DNA of 54,762 nt, from assembly GCA_038258425.1 (NCBI GenBank), contig JBBSPV010000024.1, positions 1-54,762 of the forward strand. The letters run 5' to 3'. Positions 44,157 to 52,650 of the stretch are shown piece by piece. A program made the translations under genes and the position numbers. This stretch comes from DATLGB01 sp038258425 (GTDB lineage: Bacteria; Actinomycetota; Thermoleophilia; Solirubrobacterales; Solirubrobacteraceae). The notes beneath the pieces were generated by a model, which did not search any database, had not been told where the DNA came from, and worked only from the letters and a program-made list of their open reading frames with translations. The first letter of the stretch is position 1, and every line of letters starts with the position of its first letter.

Positions 44157-44540
44157 CTAGCGCCGAATGATTGTGATCGGGCAGCGCGGACCGGGCGCGC
44201 GAGCCAGCCTCGCGTCGGCCGTCATGAGGTGGCAGTCGAGCATCTCGGCGAGGGCGACATAGGTCGCGTCGGAGGCCGTCAGGTTCTCGCGCAGCTCCCA
44301 CACGCGCCCGAGGCTCGCCGAGGCCCCGAAGCGTCTGAGCCCCAGTCTCGCCCACACCGACAACGCCGCGAGGGCTCGGTCGCCGTCAAGGTCGCCGCGG
44401 CGCTCCTGGCCCCGCAGTGCATTGGCAACTTCGGAGTCCGCGAGATGCGGGATCGCGATGTCCTCGCGGGTCAACGCGCTCCGCGCCTCGCCGTCATTGA
44501 GCAGACCCAGGACGGCCGCGGGCGCGTCGAGGACGATCAC
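44157..44540 (-). CDS. vapC: PIN-domain ribonuclease toxin, VapC family
   Basis: 127 residues. The four acidic PIN residues are Asp5 (MIVLDAP), Glu37 (ADSEVANALRG), Asp91 (LTASDATYVALAE) and Asp109 (MTADARLA). VapC toxins cut tRNA or rRNA under stress and are held inactive by VapB. It overlaps the upstream antitoxin by 4 nt (ATGA), the standard order of antitoxin before toxin. A terminator follows at 44100-44123. All catalytic positions are present, so it should be active. Confidence 0.88.
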   Translation of the reverse strand: MIVLDAPAAVLGLLNDGEARSALTREDIAIPHLADSEVANALRGQERRGDLDGDRALAALSVWARLGLRRFGASASLGRVWELRENLTASDATYVALAEMLDCHLMTADARLARAPGPRCPITIIRR

Positions 44541-44758
44541 CGACCGGCGCGGCCGGCCTCAACGTCGGCCACCACGGCGTCAGCCGGCACACCCAAGTCC
44601 GGCAACTCGGACAACAGCGCGCCGTTGTCGGCGCGCTTGGAGCTTGATGCGAGCTCTCGCACAGCGAATGCCGACACGGACATCCCCTCTCGTGCAGCCA
44701 GCGCCGTCAATCGATCGCTGACCTCGTCTGGGACATTGCGCAGGTAGAGCGTCGCCAT
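44537..44758 (-). CDS. vapB: VapB/FitA-type ribbon-helix-helix antitoxin
   Basis: 73 residues. The start MATLYLRNVPDEVSDRLTAL followed by AAREGMSVSAFAVRELASS is a ribbon-helix-helix DNA-binding domain of FitA/VapB type. The acidic C-terminal tail (LLSELPDLGVPADAVVADVE) would bind the toxin. A palindrome that includes the -10 box lies just upstream (44764-44779), fitting autoregulation by the VapBC complex. Confidence 0.85.
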   Translation of the reverse strand: MATLYLRNVPDEVSDRLTALAAREGMSVSAFAVRELASSSKRADNGALLSELPDLGVPADAVVADVEAGRAGR

Positions 44759-44763
44759 GTCGC

Positions 44764-44779
44764 AGAATGCTAGCACTCT
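44764..44779. promoter_or_regulatory. vapBC operator palindrome overlapping a leaderless -10 box
   Basis: AGAATGCTAGCACTCT is a palindrome with only one mismatched base pair (core TGCTAGCA). On the minus strand it holds TAGCAT (44772-44767), a -10 box ending 8 nt before ATG 44758. Binding by VapB would cover the promoter. Confidence 0.6.
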
Positions 44780-44792
44780 GCTTGCCGCATGA

Positions 44793-44945
44793 GTCACGCG
44801 AGGCTTCTTCGAGCAACTCGCCGAACAACTCAACCGCCGGCGTGATGAGCGACTCGTGGCCCTTGGGACCGATCCGACCGGCTACCCACTGCCGGATGAG
44901 GACTTCAACGCGATGATCCGGCGTATGGAGGGCAATGACTCCTGA
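44793..44945 (+). pseudogene. Unidentified 3' gene fragment
   Basis: A frame ending at TGA 44943-44945 reads GFFEQLAEQLNRRRDERLVA then LGTDPTGYPLPDEDFNAMIR and RMEGNDS. The charged, evenly spaced composition looks like a real C-terminus, but no start codon exists upstream (TGA at 44790). No family recognised. The sequence from 44946 to 45139 holds only a small GGGGC/GCCCC hairpin (45043-45057). Confidence 0.4.
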
Positions 44946-45139
44946 CGGCTGGCCCGCGCAGTGGCCGCACCCGCCCTCCGCTGCGGCGTCAAAGCGGTGT
45001 GCCGGCTAGAAGAGCTGGCTTCCTTCTTTGTGGGGCGGGTGTGGGGCAGTTCGCCCCCCGTTCCGTGCGGTCCTCTGCCCCTGTTGAGCGGTTCGATTGG
45101 CTCTAGAGCCCATTACTTCGCTCCGTGAAGCCATGTTCA

Positions 45140-45532
45140 TCAGATGTGGTACATCACCGCCCCGGCGGCGCGGCTCTCGCGCTCGGCGACGTCGGCGATG
45201 GAATCCTTGGAGAGCACGGCGCGGGCCGCGGCGGCGGCCTCGGCGAAGACGGACTCGGCACCGGCGCCCACCGGGCCGTCGAGCAGCTCGACGACCTCGA
45301 GCACCGTGATCTCGGAGGCGTCGCGGGCGAAGGCGTAGCCGCCGCGCACGCCGCGTTGGGAGCGCAGCAGGCCGGCGCGCCGCAGGGTGGCGAAGAGCTG
45401 CTCGAGGAACTGCACGGGGATCTCGCGCCGGCGCGCGAGCTCGGCGAGGGGGACCGGCGCGTCGCCGCCCATCGCGGCGAGCTCGGTCAGCGCCCGCAGG
45501 GCGTAGGGGGACTTGGTGGTGATGGAGAGCAC
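45140..45532 (-). CDS. Rrf2-family transcription regulator
   Basis: 130 residues. The winged helix is SPYALRALTELAAMGGDAPV, then IPVQFLEQLFATLRRAGLLR and RGVRGGYAFARDASEITVLE. The C-terminal part that holds three Cys ligands for Fe-S in IscR/NsrR has none here, so it is probably a redox-independent or thiol-independent member. GTG 45532 has TAGGAT 13 nt upstream. Regulated genes are not identifiable. Confidence 0.85.
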   Translation of the reverse strand: MLSITTKSPYALRALTELAAMGGDAPVPLAELARRREIPVQFLEQLFATLRRAGLLRSQRGVRGGYAFARDASEITVLEVVELLDGPVGAGAESVFAEAAAAARAVLSKDSIADVAERESRAAGAVMYHI

Positions 45533-45545
45533 GGCGCGACCCGCG

Positions 45546-45551
45546 ATCCTA
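45546..45551 (-). promoter_or_regulatory. Possible -10 box of the Rrf2 gene
   Basis: TAGGAT ends 13 nt before GTG 45532, predicting a very short leader. Confidence 0.35.
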
Positions 45552-45579
45552 CCGGCGGGCCCGGCCGTGGCCGGCGGCC

Positions 45580-46671
45580 TCAGAGCCAGCCGCGCTCCGT
45601 GGCGGTCAGGACCGCCTGGGCGCGGTCGACGGCGCCGAGCTTGCCGTAGATGTTGTGCAGGTGCGTGCGCACCGTGCTCGTGGAGAGGGCGAGCTCATGG
45701 GCGATCTGCTTGTAGACCATGCCCTGGGCGAGCCGCTTGAGGACGTCGAGCTCGCGGTGCGAGAGCGGGCACGGCTCGACGGAGCGCGGGCGCTGGGCGG
45801 TCGGGTAGGGCAGCTGGTAGAGGACGGAGCGCAGCTGGGCCGGGCCGAAGCCGACGGCGGTGGCGGCGACCAGCAGCTCGTTCGGCGACACGGCGGCGCC
45901 CTGCGCGTAGTGGGCGACCATGTCGGCGAGCCGGACGAAGGCCGCGTCGCCCTCGGCGTCCTCGGCGTGGTGGCGCTCGATCGCCGACGCGACGGCCGCC
46001 GGCAGCGACCAGCGGCGGGCCAACACGCCCCCGACGAGGGCGTGGTCGACGCCGAGCTCGCGCCGCTCCTGGTGCAGGCGCTCCTCCGGCGTGCGCGCGT
46101 CGCCATGGATCTGGCGCGGATAGCCGGGATAGGCGCGCATGAGCACGAGCTTGCCGACGTCGTGCAGCAGCGCGGTGACGAGCAGGCGGTCGCGATGCGG
46201 ATAGTCGGCCTCGGCGGCGAGCCGGTCGGCCGCCCGCTGGACGGCCACGGCGTGCAGGCGGAAGCGCTCGGGCACCGCGTCCCACGTCGTGCCGCGCTCG
46301 AAGAACTCGAAGGTCTCCGCGCCGAGCGCGAGCCGGTGCACGGCGTCGGGCGAGAGGACGTCGACCGCGCCGACGATGCTCTCGACCCGACTTGCGGCGG
46401 TGACCTGGTTGGCCTGGCGCAGCACGGCGATGACGAGGGCCACGTCGGACTCGATGGCCGTCACGACCTCACCCGGGGACGGGCGCTCGCCGGCCACGAG
46501 GGCGAGCAGCCGGTTGCGGGACTCGGCGAGCACCGGGAAGTGCTCCAGGGCCTCGAAGGCCGCGGTCAGCCGCTGCCCGTGCCCACCCGGGCGGGGCATC
46601 GGCACGCTGTGGGGACCCGGGTTGACGGGGCGTGGAGTCGGGATGGCGGCGGTGGACACGGGTCGCTTCAC
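45580..46671 (-). CDS. HDOD-domain protein with C-terminal LuxR-type HTH
   Basis: 363 residues. The HDOD domain runs about 35-250 (FPVLAESRNRLLALVAGERP, ESDVALVIAVLRQANQVT, LLVTALLHDVGKLVLMRAYP, IERHHAEDAEGDAAFVRLAD) and keeps an HD pair. The C-terminal HTH (about 295-360) has LSHRELDVLKRLAQGMVYKQ and IAHELALSTSTVRTHLHNIY, a GerE/LuxR fold. HDOD domains usually serve in signalling without DNA binding; joining to a LuxR helix suggests a metal- or nucleotide-sensing transcription factor. Start uncertain (GTG 46671); MPRPGGH near residue 24 is another choice. It lies 91 nt after gltX on the same strand. Confidence 0.82.
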   Translation of the reverse strand: MKRPVSTAAIPTPRPVNPGPHSVPMPRPGGHGQRLTAAFEALEHFPVLAESRNRLLALVAGERPSPGEVVTAIESDVALVIAVLRQANQVTAASRVESIVGAVDVLSPDAVHRLALGAETFEFFERGTTWDAVPERFRLHAVAVQRAADRLAAEADYPHRDRLLVTALLHDVGKLVLMRAYPGYPRQIHGDARTPEERLHQERRELGVDHALVGGVLARRWSLPAAVASAIERHHAEDAEGDAAFVRLADMVAHYAQGAAVSPNELLVAATAVGFGPAQLRSVLYQLPYPTAQRPRSVEPCPLSHRELDVLKRLAQGMVYKQIAHELALSTSTVRTHLHNIYGKLGAVDRAQAVLTATERGWL

Positions 46672-46700
46672 ATCGAGGACGGCGGCGGGAGCGGCTCACC

Positions 46701-46736
46701 GGTGGGTGGCCTCGCCCGTGCTATCGGCAGCCCACC
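46701..46736 (-). other. Possible structured leader between gltX and the HDOD gene
   Basis: GGTGGG (46701-46706) and CCCACC (46731-46736) can pair to enclose a GC-rich loop; on the minus strand the sequence contains GCCGATAGCACGGGCGAGGC. It may be a terminator of gltX or a small regulatory RNA structure. No known riboswitch motif could be matched. Confidence 0.3.
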
Positions 46737-46762
46737 CCCCGTGGTTGAGCGATCCGCTGCTT

Positions 46763-48094
46763 CTAGACCGCGGCGAGCGCGTCGTCGAGGCGCCGCAACG
46801 TCTCCGCGCGGCCCAGGACGGCCACCGTCTCGAAGATCCCGGGCGACACCGGCGCGCCCGCGAGGGCGACGCGGACGGGCTGGAAGACGGCCTTGGCCTT
46901 GACGCCCTCGTGCTCGACCACTCCGCGCAGCGCCGCCTCCACGCCGTCGATGGACCAGTCCTCGAGCCCGTCCAGCGCGGCGCGCGCCGCCTCGAGCGCC
47001 GGGCCCGCGCCGTCCGTGCCGAGGACCTTCTCGCGGGCCGCCGGGTCGTCGGCCGGACCGTCGAAGAAGAAGTGCGAGAGCGGCCAGAACTCCGACAGGG
47101 TGGAGATCTTGTCCTGGGAGATGGCGACCACGTCGGGACGCAGCGGGCGCCCCAGCAGCCCTTCGAGCCGGCTCTGCAGCGTCGCCACGTCGAGCTCCCG
47201 CAGGTAGCGGCCGTTCATCCAGCGCAGCTTCTGCTCGTCGAAGACGGCCGGCGAGCGTGAGACGCGCTCGAGTGCGAAGCGCTCCTGCAGCTCCTGCGTC
47301 GTGTAGAAGGTGTCGTCGCCGCCGGCCTCCCCCCAGCCGAGCAGGGCGAGGTAGTTGCGCACCGCCTCCGGCAGGTGGCCCTCGTCGCGCAGCGCCTGCA
47401 CCGAGGCCGCCCCGTGGCGCTTGGAGAGCTTGCGCCCATCCGGGCCGTGCAGCAGCGGCAGGTGGGCGTAGACCGGCGGGTGCTCGCCGAGGGCGTCGAG
47501 GATCAGCTGCTGCTTGGGCGTGTTGGAGTAGTGGTCGGCCCCGCGGACGACATGGGTGATGCCCGCGTCGAGGTCATCGACGACCACCGCCATGTGGTAG
47601 ACGGGCGACCCGTCGGCGCGGGCGATGACGAGGTCGTCCTGCAGCTCGTTGGCGAACGCGCTCGTCCCGCGGATGACGTCACGCACGACGGTCTCGCCCG
47701 CGTCGGGCACCCGCAGGCGCACGGCGCCCGTGCCCTCCTCCTCGCCACGGAAGCCGCGGTTGCCGTGGCGGTCGTGCCAGGCGCGCACGTCGTCGGGGCC
47801 GGCCGCCGAGCGGTAGGCGCGGCCGGCGTCGAGCAGCTGGGCGACGGCCTCGGCGTGGCGGTCGGCGCGCTCGGACTGCAGCACGGGCTCGCCGTCCCAG
47901 TCGAGCTCGAGCCAGCGCAGGGCGTCGAGGATCTGCTCGACGTTCTCCGGCGTGGAGCGCTCGCGGTCGGTGTCCTCGATGCGCAGGACGAGCTCCCCGC
48001 CGGAGCCGCGCGCCAGCAGCCAGTTGTACAGGGCGGTGCGAGCGCCACCGATGTGGAGGGCGCCCGTCGGAGACGGGGCGAAGCGGACGCGCAT
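46763..48094 (-). CDS. gltX: Glutamyl-tRNA synthetase
   Basis: 443 residues. The HIGH motif is in RFAPSPTGALHIGGARTALY, and the KMSKS motif is KLSKRHGAASVQ (near 230). The editing-free class I fold continues with GELVLRIEDTDRERSTPENV and VYHMAVVVDDLDAGITHVVR. With gatCAB present it may be a non-discriminating enzyme that also charges tRNA(Gln). ATG 48094 has TAGGGT 9 nt upstream and no Shine-Dalgarno sequence. The length is on the short side of the family. Confidence 0.95.
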   Translation of the reverse strand: MRVRFAPSPTGALHIGGARTALYNWLLARGSGGELVLRIEDTDRERSTPENVEQILDALRWLELDWDGEPVLQSERADRHAEAVAQLLDAGRAYRSAAGPDDVRAWHDRHGNRGFRGEEEGTGAVRLRVPDAGETVVRDVIRGTSAFANELQDDLVIARADGSPVYHMAVVVDDLDAGITHVVRGADHYSNTPKQQLILDALGEHPPVYAHLPLLHGPDGRKLSKRHGAASVQALRDEGHLPEAVRNYLALLGWGEAGGDDTFYTTQELQERFALERVSRSPAVFDEQKLRWMNGRYLRELDVATLQSRLEGLLGRPLRPDVVAISQDKISTLSEFWPLSHFFFDGPADDPAAREKVLGTDGAGPALEAARAALDGLEDWSIDGVEAALRGVVEHEGVKAKAVFQPVRVALAGAPVSPGIFETVAVLGRAETLRRLDDALAAV

Positions 48095-48103
48095 TCGGCG
48101 TTG

Positions 48104-48109
48104 ACCCTA
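48104..48109 (-). promoter_or_regulatory. -10 box of gltX, probably leaderless
   Basis: TAGGGT ends 9 nt before ATG 48094. Confidence 0.5.
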
Positions 48110-48166
48110 GGGGTGCCGAGGCCAGATCGCCGGGCCCGCCGCCGCCGAGGCTGGCCCCCGAGCGGT

Positions 48167-48172
48167 TACCCT
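48167..48172 (+). promoter_or_regulatory. -10 box of nfo, probably leaderless
   Basis: TACCCT ends 9 nt before ATG 48182. The region between the divergent gltX and nfo starts is only 87 bp. Confidence 0.55.
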
Positions 48173-48181
48173 GCCGCGGCC

Positions 48182-49042
48182 ATGCTCCTCGGCGCCCACG
48201 TCTCCCCCGCCGGCGGCCTTCCGAAGGCCGTCGAGCGCGGCCTCGAGCGCGAGTGCGACGCCATCCAGATCTTCAACCAGTCTCCGCGCATGTGGCGGCC
48301 GACGAACTACTCCGACGAGGATTTCGCGGCCTTCCGCGAGGCACGGGCGGACACGCGCATCGATGCCGTCCTGATCCACGCCGTCTACCTCATCAACTGC
48401 GCCTCCGAGGACCCCGAGCTGCGCGAGAAGTCACTCACCTCGCTGACCCACTCGCTGCGTGTGGGCGACGGGATCGGCGCCGACGGCGTCGTCCTGCACG
48501 CCGGATCGGCGCTCCAGGGCGACGTCGGCGAGGCCATCGCCCGAGCCGGCGAGGTCATCCGCGCGGCCCTCGAGGCCACGGACGGCTGTTCGCTGCACCT
48601 CGAGAACACGGCGGGCTCGGGCGGCACGCTGGGGCGCTCGTTCTCCGAGCTCTCCGCACTGGTCGACGCGGCCGGTGGCGGCGAGCGCCTCGGCGCCTGC
48701 CTGGACTCCTGCCACCTGCTCGCCTCGGGCTACGACGTCCGGACCGCGGACGCGCTGGCCGCGACCCTGGAAGCCTTCGACGCCGAGGTCGGCCGCGACC
48801 GCCTCCACTCCCTGCACGTCAACGACTCCAAGACGCCGCTGGGCTCCAACGTCGACCGCCACGCGCCGCTCGGCCAGGGCGAGATCGGCGACGCGGGGTG
48901 CGCCGCGTTCCTCTCCGAGCCGGCCTTCGCCGGGCTGCCGGTGATCTTCGAGGGCCCGGGCCTGCACGGCAAGGGCGTCGAGGTCGACGACCTGCGGCTC
49001 ATGCGCGAGCTGCGCGAGCGGGGCCAGGCCGCTCGCGGCTAG
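48182..49042 (+). CDS. nfo: Endonuclease IV (AP endonuclease)
   Basis: 286 residues, a TIM barrel of the AP2Ec family. Metal-ligand segments are LLGAHVSPAGGLPKAVERG, VLIHAVYLINCAS, HLENTAGSGGTLG, CLDSCHLLASGYD, HSLHVNDSKTPLGSNVDRHA with GEIGDAG, and VIFEGPGLHGKG, the last being EGPG in place of the usual ETPG. It cuts DNA at abasic sites in base excision repair. Its stop overlaps the dnaE stop in a CTAG. The ATG has TACCCT 9 nt upstream. Confidence 0.92.
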   Translation: MLLGAHVSPAGGLPKAVERGLERECDAIQIFNQSPRMWRPTNYSDEDFAAFREARADTRIDAVLIHAVYLINCASEDPELREKSLTSLTHSLRVGDGIGADGVVLHAGSALQGDVGEAIARAGEVIRAALEATDGCSLHLENTAGSGGTLGRSFSELSALVDAAGGGERLGACLDSCHLLASGYDVRTADALAATLEAFDAEVGRDRLHSLHVNDSKTPLGSNVDRHAPLGQGEIGDAGCAAFLSEPAFAGLPVIFEGPGLHGKGVEVDDLRLMRELRERGQAARG

Positions 49043-52000
49043 CCGAGCGCGCCGACCGGCTCGCGCTCGCGCACCGTCGCGGCCGCCACCACGTGCTGGA
49101 GCTCGGAGAGGAGCTTCGTCGAGCGGGTCACCCGGAAGCCGTCGCCGAGCCGCAGCCGGCGAGGGCCGTCGGCGCACTCGAGCTCCAGGACGACCTCGGA
49201 CTCGCCGGGGTGATCGGCGAGCACCCGCTTGAGGTCGTCGACCAGCGACGCGGCCAGGCGCGACGGATCCAGCGGCAGGCGCAGCGGCTGGGCGGCGCGG
49301 GCGGCCTGCGTGACCGCCGCGGCCTTCGCCGCGTCGATCTCGCGCTCGCTGGGCGCGAAGACCGTCGCCTCGGACACGAGCACGCAGACCTTGCCGCCGT
49401 CCATGTGGTCCACGCGGCCGCGGACGCACACGATGGAGTCCTCGGCCAGCGCGCCCTCGGCCTGCTCGAGCGTCTTCTCGAAGACCCGCAGCTCGACCTG
49501 GCCCTCGAGGTCGTCGAGCGTCGCGAACATCATCAGCGTGCCGCTGCGCGTGCGGATCTTCTTCGCGGCCGCCACCATGCCGCCGACCTTGACCCATTCC
49601 TGGCTCTTGCGCTGGGCGACGTCGACGAGGTTGCAGTCCGTCTTCGCGCGCAGCGCCTCCTTGACGGCCTTCAGCGGGTGCTCGGAGATGAACAGCCCGA
49701 CGGACTCCTTCTCCAGCGCCAGCAGCTCCTGGCGGTCGAACTCGTCGATCGGCGTCGGCGGGTAGGCGGGCCTGGCCACCCCGGCGCCGCCGCCGTCGTG
49801 CCCGAAGCCGGCGAGGTCGAAGATCGAGGACTGGCCGGTCTGGGCGTCCTGCTGGGCCTTCTGGCCGGCGGCCTGGGCGGCCTCGAGCACCGCGAGCATG
49901 CCCTTGCGCGTCGCGCCCGTGGAGCCGAAGGCGCCGCACTTGATCAGCGCCTCGATCGCCTTGCGGTTGACCGTCCGGCAGTCGACGCGCTCGCAGAAGT
50001 CCCACAGCGAGGTGAATAGGCCACCCTCCCCTTCGCGGGCGCGCTTGATCGCGTCCACGGCGGCGTGACCGACGCCCTTGACGGCGTCGAGCCCGAAGCG
50101 GATGTTGCCCTCCACGACCATGAACTCGTGGTCGGAGAGATTGACGTCGGGCGGGAGGATCTCCATGCCCATCTGCTCGGCCTGGGCGACGAAGAACGGG
50201 ACCTTGTCCTTCGTGTCCATCACGGAGGAGATCAAGGCCGCCATGTACTCGGCCGGGTAGTTGGCCCGCAGCCACGCCGTCCGGTAGGAGATCAACGCGT
50301 AGCAGGCGGCGTGGGACTTGTTGAAGGAGTAGTCGGCCGCCTTCTCGTTCGTCGCCCACAGGGAGTCGACCACCGAGGGCGCCACGCCGTTGGCCTCGCA
50401 GCCCCGGAAGAACTCGGGCTTGAGCTTGGCCATCGCCTCGCGGTTCTTCTTGCCGATCGCCTTGCGCAGGTCGTCCGCCTTGGCCCCGGAGAAGCCCGCG
50501 AGCGCCTTGGCGATCTGCATGGACTGCTCCTGGTAGAGGATCACCCCCTTGGTGGACTCGGTGATCGGGCGCAGGCGCTCGTCGAGGTAGGAGACCGACT
50601 CGGGCTGCTGCTTCCCGCGCGCGTAGGTCGGGATCTGGTCCATGGCTCCCGGCCGGTAGAGCGCGACGAGCGCGACGAGGTCGTCGAACTCCGTCGGCAC
50701 CACGCGCTTGAGCGCCTCGCGCATGCCCTCGGACTCGAACTGGAAGACGCCGACCGAGTCGCCGCGGGCGAGCATCGCGTAGGTCTTCTCGTCGTCGAGC
50801 GGCAGCGTCGCCATGTCCGGGCGCTCGCCGGCGGAGCGGCCGATGATGTCCAGCGCGTCCTCGATGACGTCGAGGTTGCGCAGGCCGAGGAAGTCCATCT
50901 TGAGCAGGCCGAGCTCCTCGATCGGCTTCATGGAGTACTGGGTCACCGTGCGGCGGATGCGGTTGCCCTGGTCGTCCGTGCCGCCGTCGGCGAGCTGCAG
51001 CGGGGCGATCTCGGTCAGCGGGCGGTCGGCGATCACCACCGCGGCCGCGTGGATGGACGCGTTGCGGACGATGCCCTCGAGGCCCTGGGCGACGTCGACG
51101 ATGCGCTTGGCGTCCGGGTCCCGTCCGACCTCGGCCGCGAGGTCCTCCCCGGGCTTCAGGCAGTCCTCGAAGCTCGGCGAGCGGCCCATGATCGGGTCCG
51201 GGATGAGCTTGGAGAGGGCGTCGCCCTTGCCGTAGTCGTACCCGAGCACCCGCGCGGCGTCACGCGTCGCGGCCCGCGGGAACATCTTGCCGAAGGTGAT
51301 GATCTGGGCGACGCGGTCGGCGCCGTACTTGCCGATCACGTACCGCATGACGCGCTCGCGGCCGCGCACGGAGAAGTCGATGTCGATGTCGGGCATCGAC
51401 ACGCGCTCCGGGTTCAGGAAGCGCTCGAAGAGCAGGTCGTAGCGCAGCGGGTCGATGTCCGTGATCCGCAGGCAGTAGGCCACGAGCGAGCCGGCCGCCG
51501 AGCCGCGGCCCGGGCCGACCGCGATGCCGTTGGACTTCGCGTGGTCGACGAAGTCATGGACGATGAGGAAGTAGCCGCAGAAGCCCATGCGCTCGATGAC
51601 GCCGAGCTCCATCTCCATCCGCTCGACGGCCTCGGCCGGCGGTGGGTCGCCGTAGCGCTCGGCCATGCCCGCCCGCACGAGCGTGCGCAGGTAGTCGGCC
51701 TCGCCCATGCCGTCCGGGCAGGGGAAGCGCGGGATCAGCTGGCGGCCGAGCTCGATGTCGACGCTGCAGCGCTCGGCGATCTCGAGGCTCGTGGGCAGCG
51801 CCTCCGGCCAGGGGGCGAACGCCTCCGCCATCTCCTCCGAGCTCTTGAGGTAGAACTCGTTGGCGTCGAAGGACATCTTCGGAGCCTCGAGCGTGCTCTT
51901 GGTCTGCACGCACAGCAGCGCGGCGTGACTCTCGAAGTCCTCCCGGCGCAGGTAGTGGACGTCGGCCGTGGCCACGAGCCGCCCGCCCATCTCCCCCGCG

Positions 52001-52578
52001 ATCCGGGCGAGTCCGTCGTTGACGAGGTCCTGCTCGGCGATGCCGTTGCGCTGCAGCTCGAAGTAGACGTCATCCGGGCCGAAGACCTGCACGAGGTCGT
52101 CGAGGTGGGCGCGCGCCTCGTCCAGGCGGCCGTCGACGATGCGGCGGCTGGACCGCGACGCGAGGCAGCCCGTCAGGCACATGACGCCCTCGGCGTGGCG
52201 CGACAGCAGCTCCATGTCGATGCCGGGCTTGCCCCGGTGCAGCCCCTCGAGGAAGCCGCCCGAGGAGAGCTTGACGAGGTTGCGGTACCCCTCGTCGTTC
52301 TCGGCGAGCAGCGTCAGGTGGTTGCGCTCGACCCGGCCCTCGTGGACCGTCCGGTCGTCGACGAAGTAGGCCTCCAGCCCGACGACGGGCTTGATGCCGT
52401 GCCGCTTCGCGGCCTTGACGAGCTCCACCGCGCCGTTCATGACCCCGTGGTCGGTGAGACCGATGGCCGGCTGTCCGAAGGCGGCCGCCCGCGCGGCCAG
52501 CGCGTCGATCTTGCAGGCCCCGTCGAGCAGGGAGTACTCCGAGTGGACGTGGAGGTGGGCGCAGGTCGGGGTGCTCAC
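49039..52578 (-). CDS. dnaE: DNA polymerase III alpha subunit
   Basis: 1179 residues, the replicative polymerase DnaE1. The PHP domain (1-270) has H10, H12, D19 (HVHSEYSLLDG), H44 (LTDHG), E69, H87 and D206/H208 (ATADVHYL), all metal positions, so 3'-5' exonuclease proofreading is likely intact. The Pol III palm has GPGRGSAAGS (355-364) and MPDIDIDFSVRGRERV (395-410) with the catalytic aspartates. An OB-fold region follows at the C-terminus. No intein is present. GTG 52578 has TAACGT 10 nt upstream. The gene converges with nfo through a shared CTAG stop. Confidence 0.96.
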   Translation of the reverse strand: MSTPTCAHLHVHSEYSLLDGACKIDALAARAAAFGQPAIGLTDHGVMNGAVELVKAAKRHGIKPVVGLEAYFVDDRTVHEGRVERNHLTLLAENDEGYRNLVKLSSGGFLEGLHRGKPGIDMELLSRHAEGVMCLTGCLASRSSRRIVDGRLDEARAHLDDLVQVFGPDDVYFELQRNGIAEQDLVNDGLARIAGEMGGRLVATADVHYLRREDFESHAALLCVQTKSTLEAPKMSFDANEFYLKSSEEMAEAFAPWPEALPTSLEIAERCSVDIELGRQLIPRFPCPDGMGEADYLRTLVRAGMAERYGDPPPAEAVERMEMELGVIERMGFCGYFLIVHDFVDHAKSNGIAVGPGRGSAAGSLVAYCLRITDIDPLRYDLLFERFLNPERVSMPDIDIDFSVRGRERVMRYVIGKYGADRVAQIITFGKMFPRAATRDAARVLGYDYGKGDALSKLIPDPIMGRSPSFEDCLKPGEDLAAEVGRDPDAKRIVDVAQGLEGIVRNASIHAAAVVIADRPLTEIAPLQLADGGTDDQGNRIRRTVTQYSMKPIEELGLLKMDFLGLRNLDVIEDALDIIGRSAGERPDMATLPLDDEKTYAMLARGDSVGVFQFESEGMREALKRVVPTEFDDLVALVALYRPGAMDQIPTYARGKQQPESVSYLDERLRPITESTKGVILYQEQSMQIAKALAGFSGAKADDLRKAIGKKNREAMAKLKPEFFRGCEANGVAPSVVDSLWATNEKAADYSFNKSHAACYALISYRTAWLRANYPAEYMAALISSVMDTKDKVPFFVAQAEQMGMEILPPDVNLSDHEFMVVEGNIRFGLDAVKGVGHAAVDAIKRAREGEGGLFTSLWDFCERVDCRTVNRKAIEALIKCGAFGSTGATRKGMLAVLEAAQAAGQKAQQDAQTGQSSIFDLAGFGHDGGGAGVARPAYPPTPIDEFDRQELLALEKESVGLFISEHPLKAVKEALRAKTDCNLVDVAQRKSQEWVKVGGMVAAAKKIRTRSGTLMMFATLDDLEGQVELRVFEKTLEQAEGALAEDSIVCVRGRVDHMDGGKVCVLVSEATVFAPSEREIDAAKAAAVTQAARAAQPLRLPLDPSRLAASLVDDLKRVLADHPGESEVVLELECADGPRRLRLGDGFRVTRSTKLLSELQHVVAAATVREREPVGALG

Positions 52579-52588
52579 TCGGCGCGGG

Positions 52589-52594
52589 ACGTTA
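52589..52594 (-). promoter_or_regulatory. -10 box of dnaE, possibly leaderless
   Basis: TAACGT ends 10 nt before GTG 52578. Confidence 0.4.
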
Positions 52595-52650
52595 GACGCG
52601 GCGTCGGATGTCTCGGCCGGGTCCGGCGCCCTCGCCCGGAAGGCTTCCCG

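Noticed and set aside
45080..45110. GGTTCGATTGG resembling the T-loop of a tRNA (possible att site)
   Set aside because: No acceptor stem or other tRNA arms can be formed around it, and no integrase gene is nearby.
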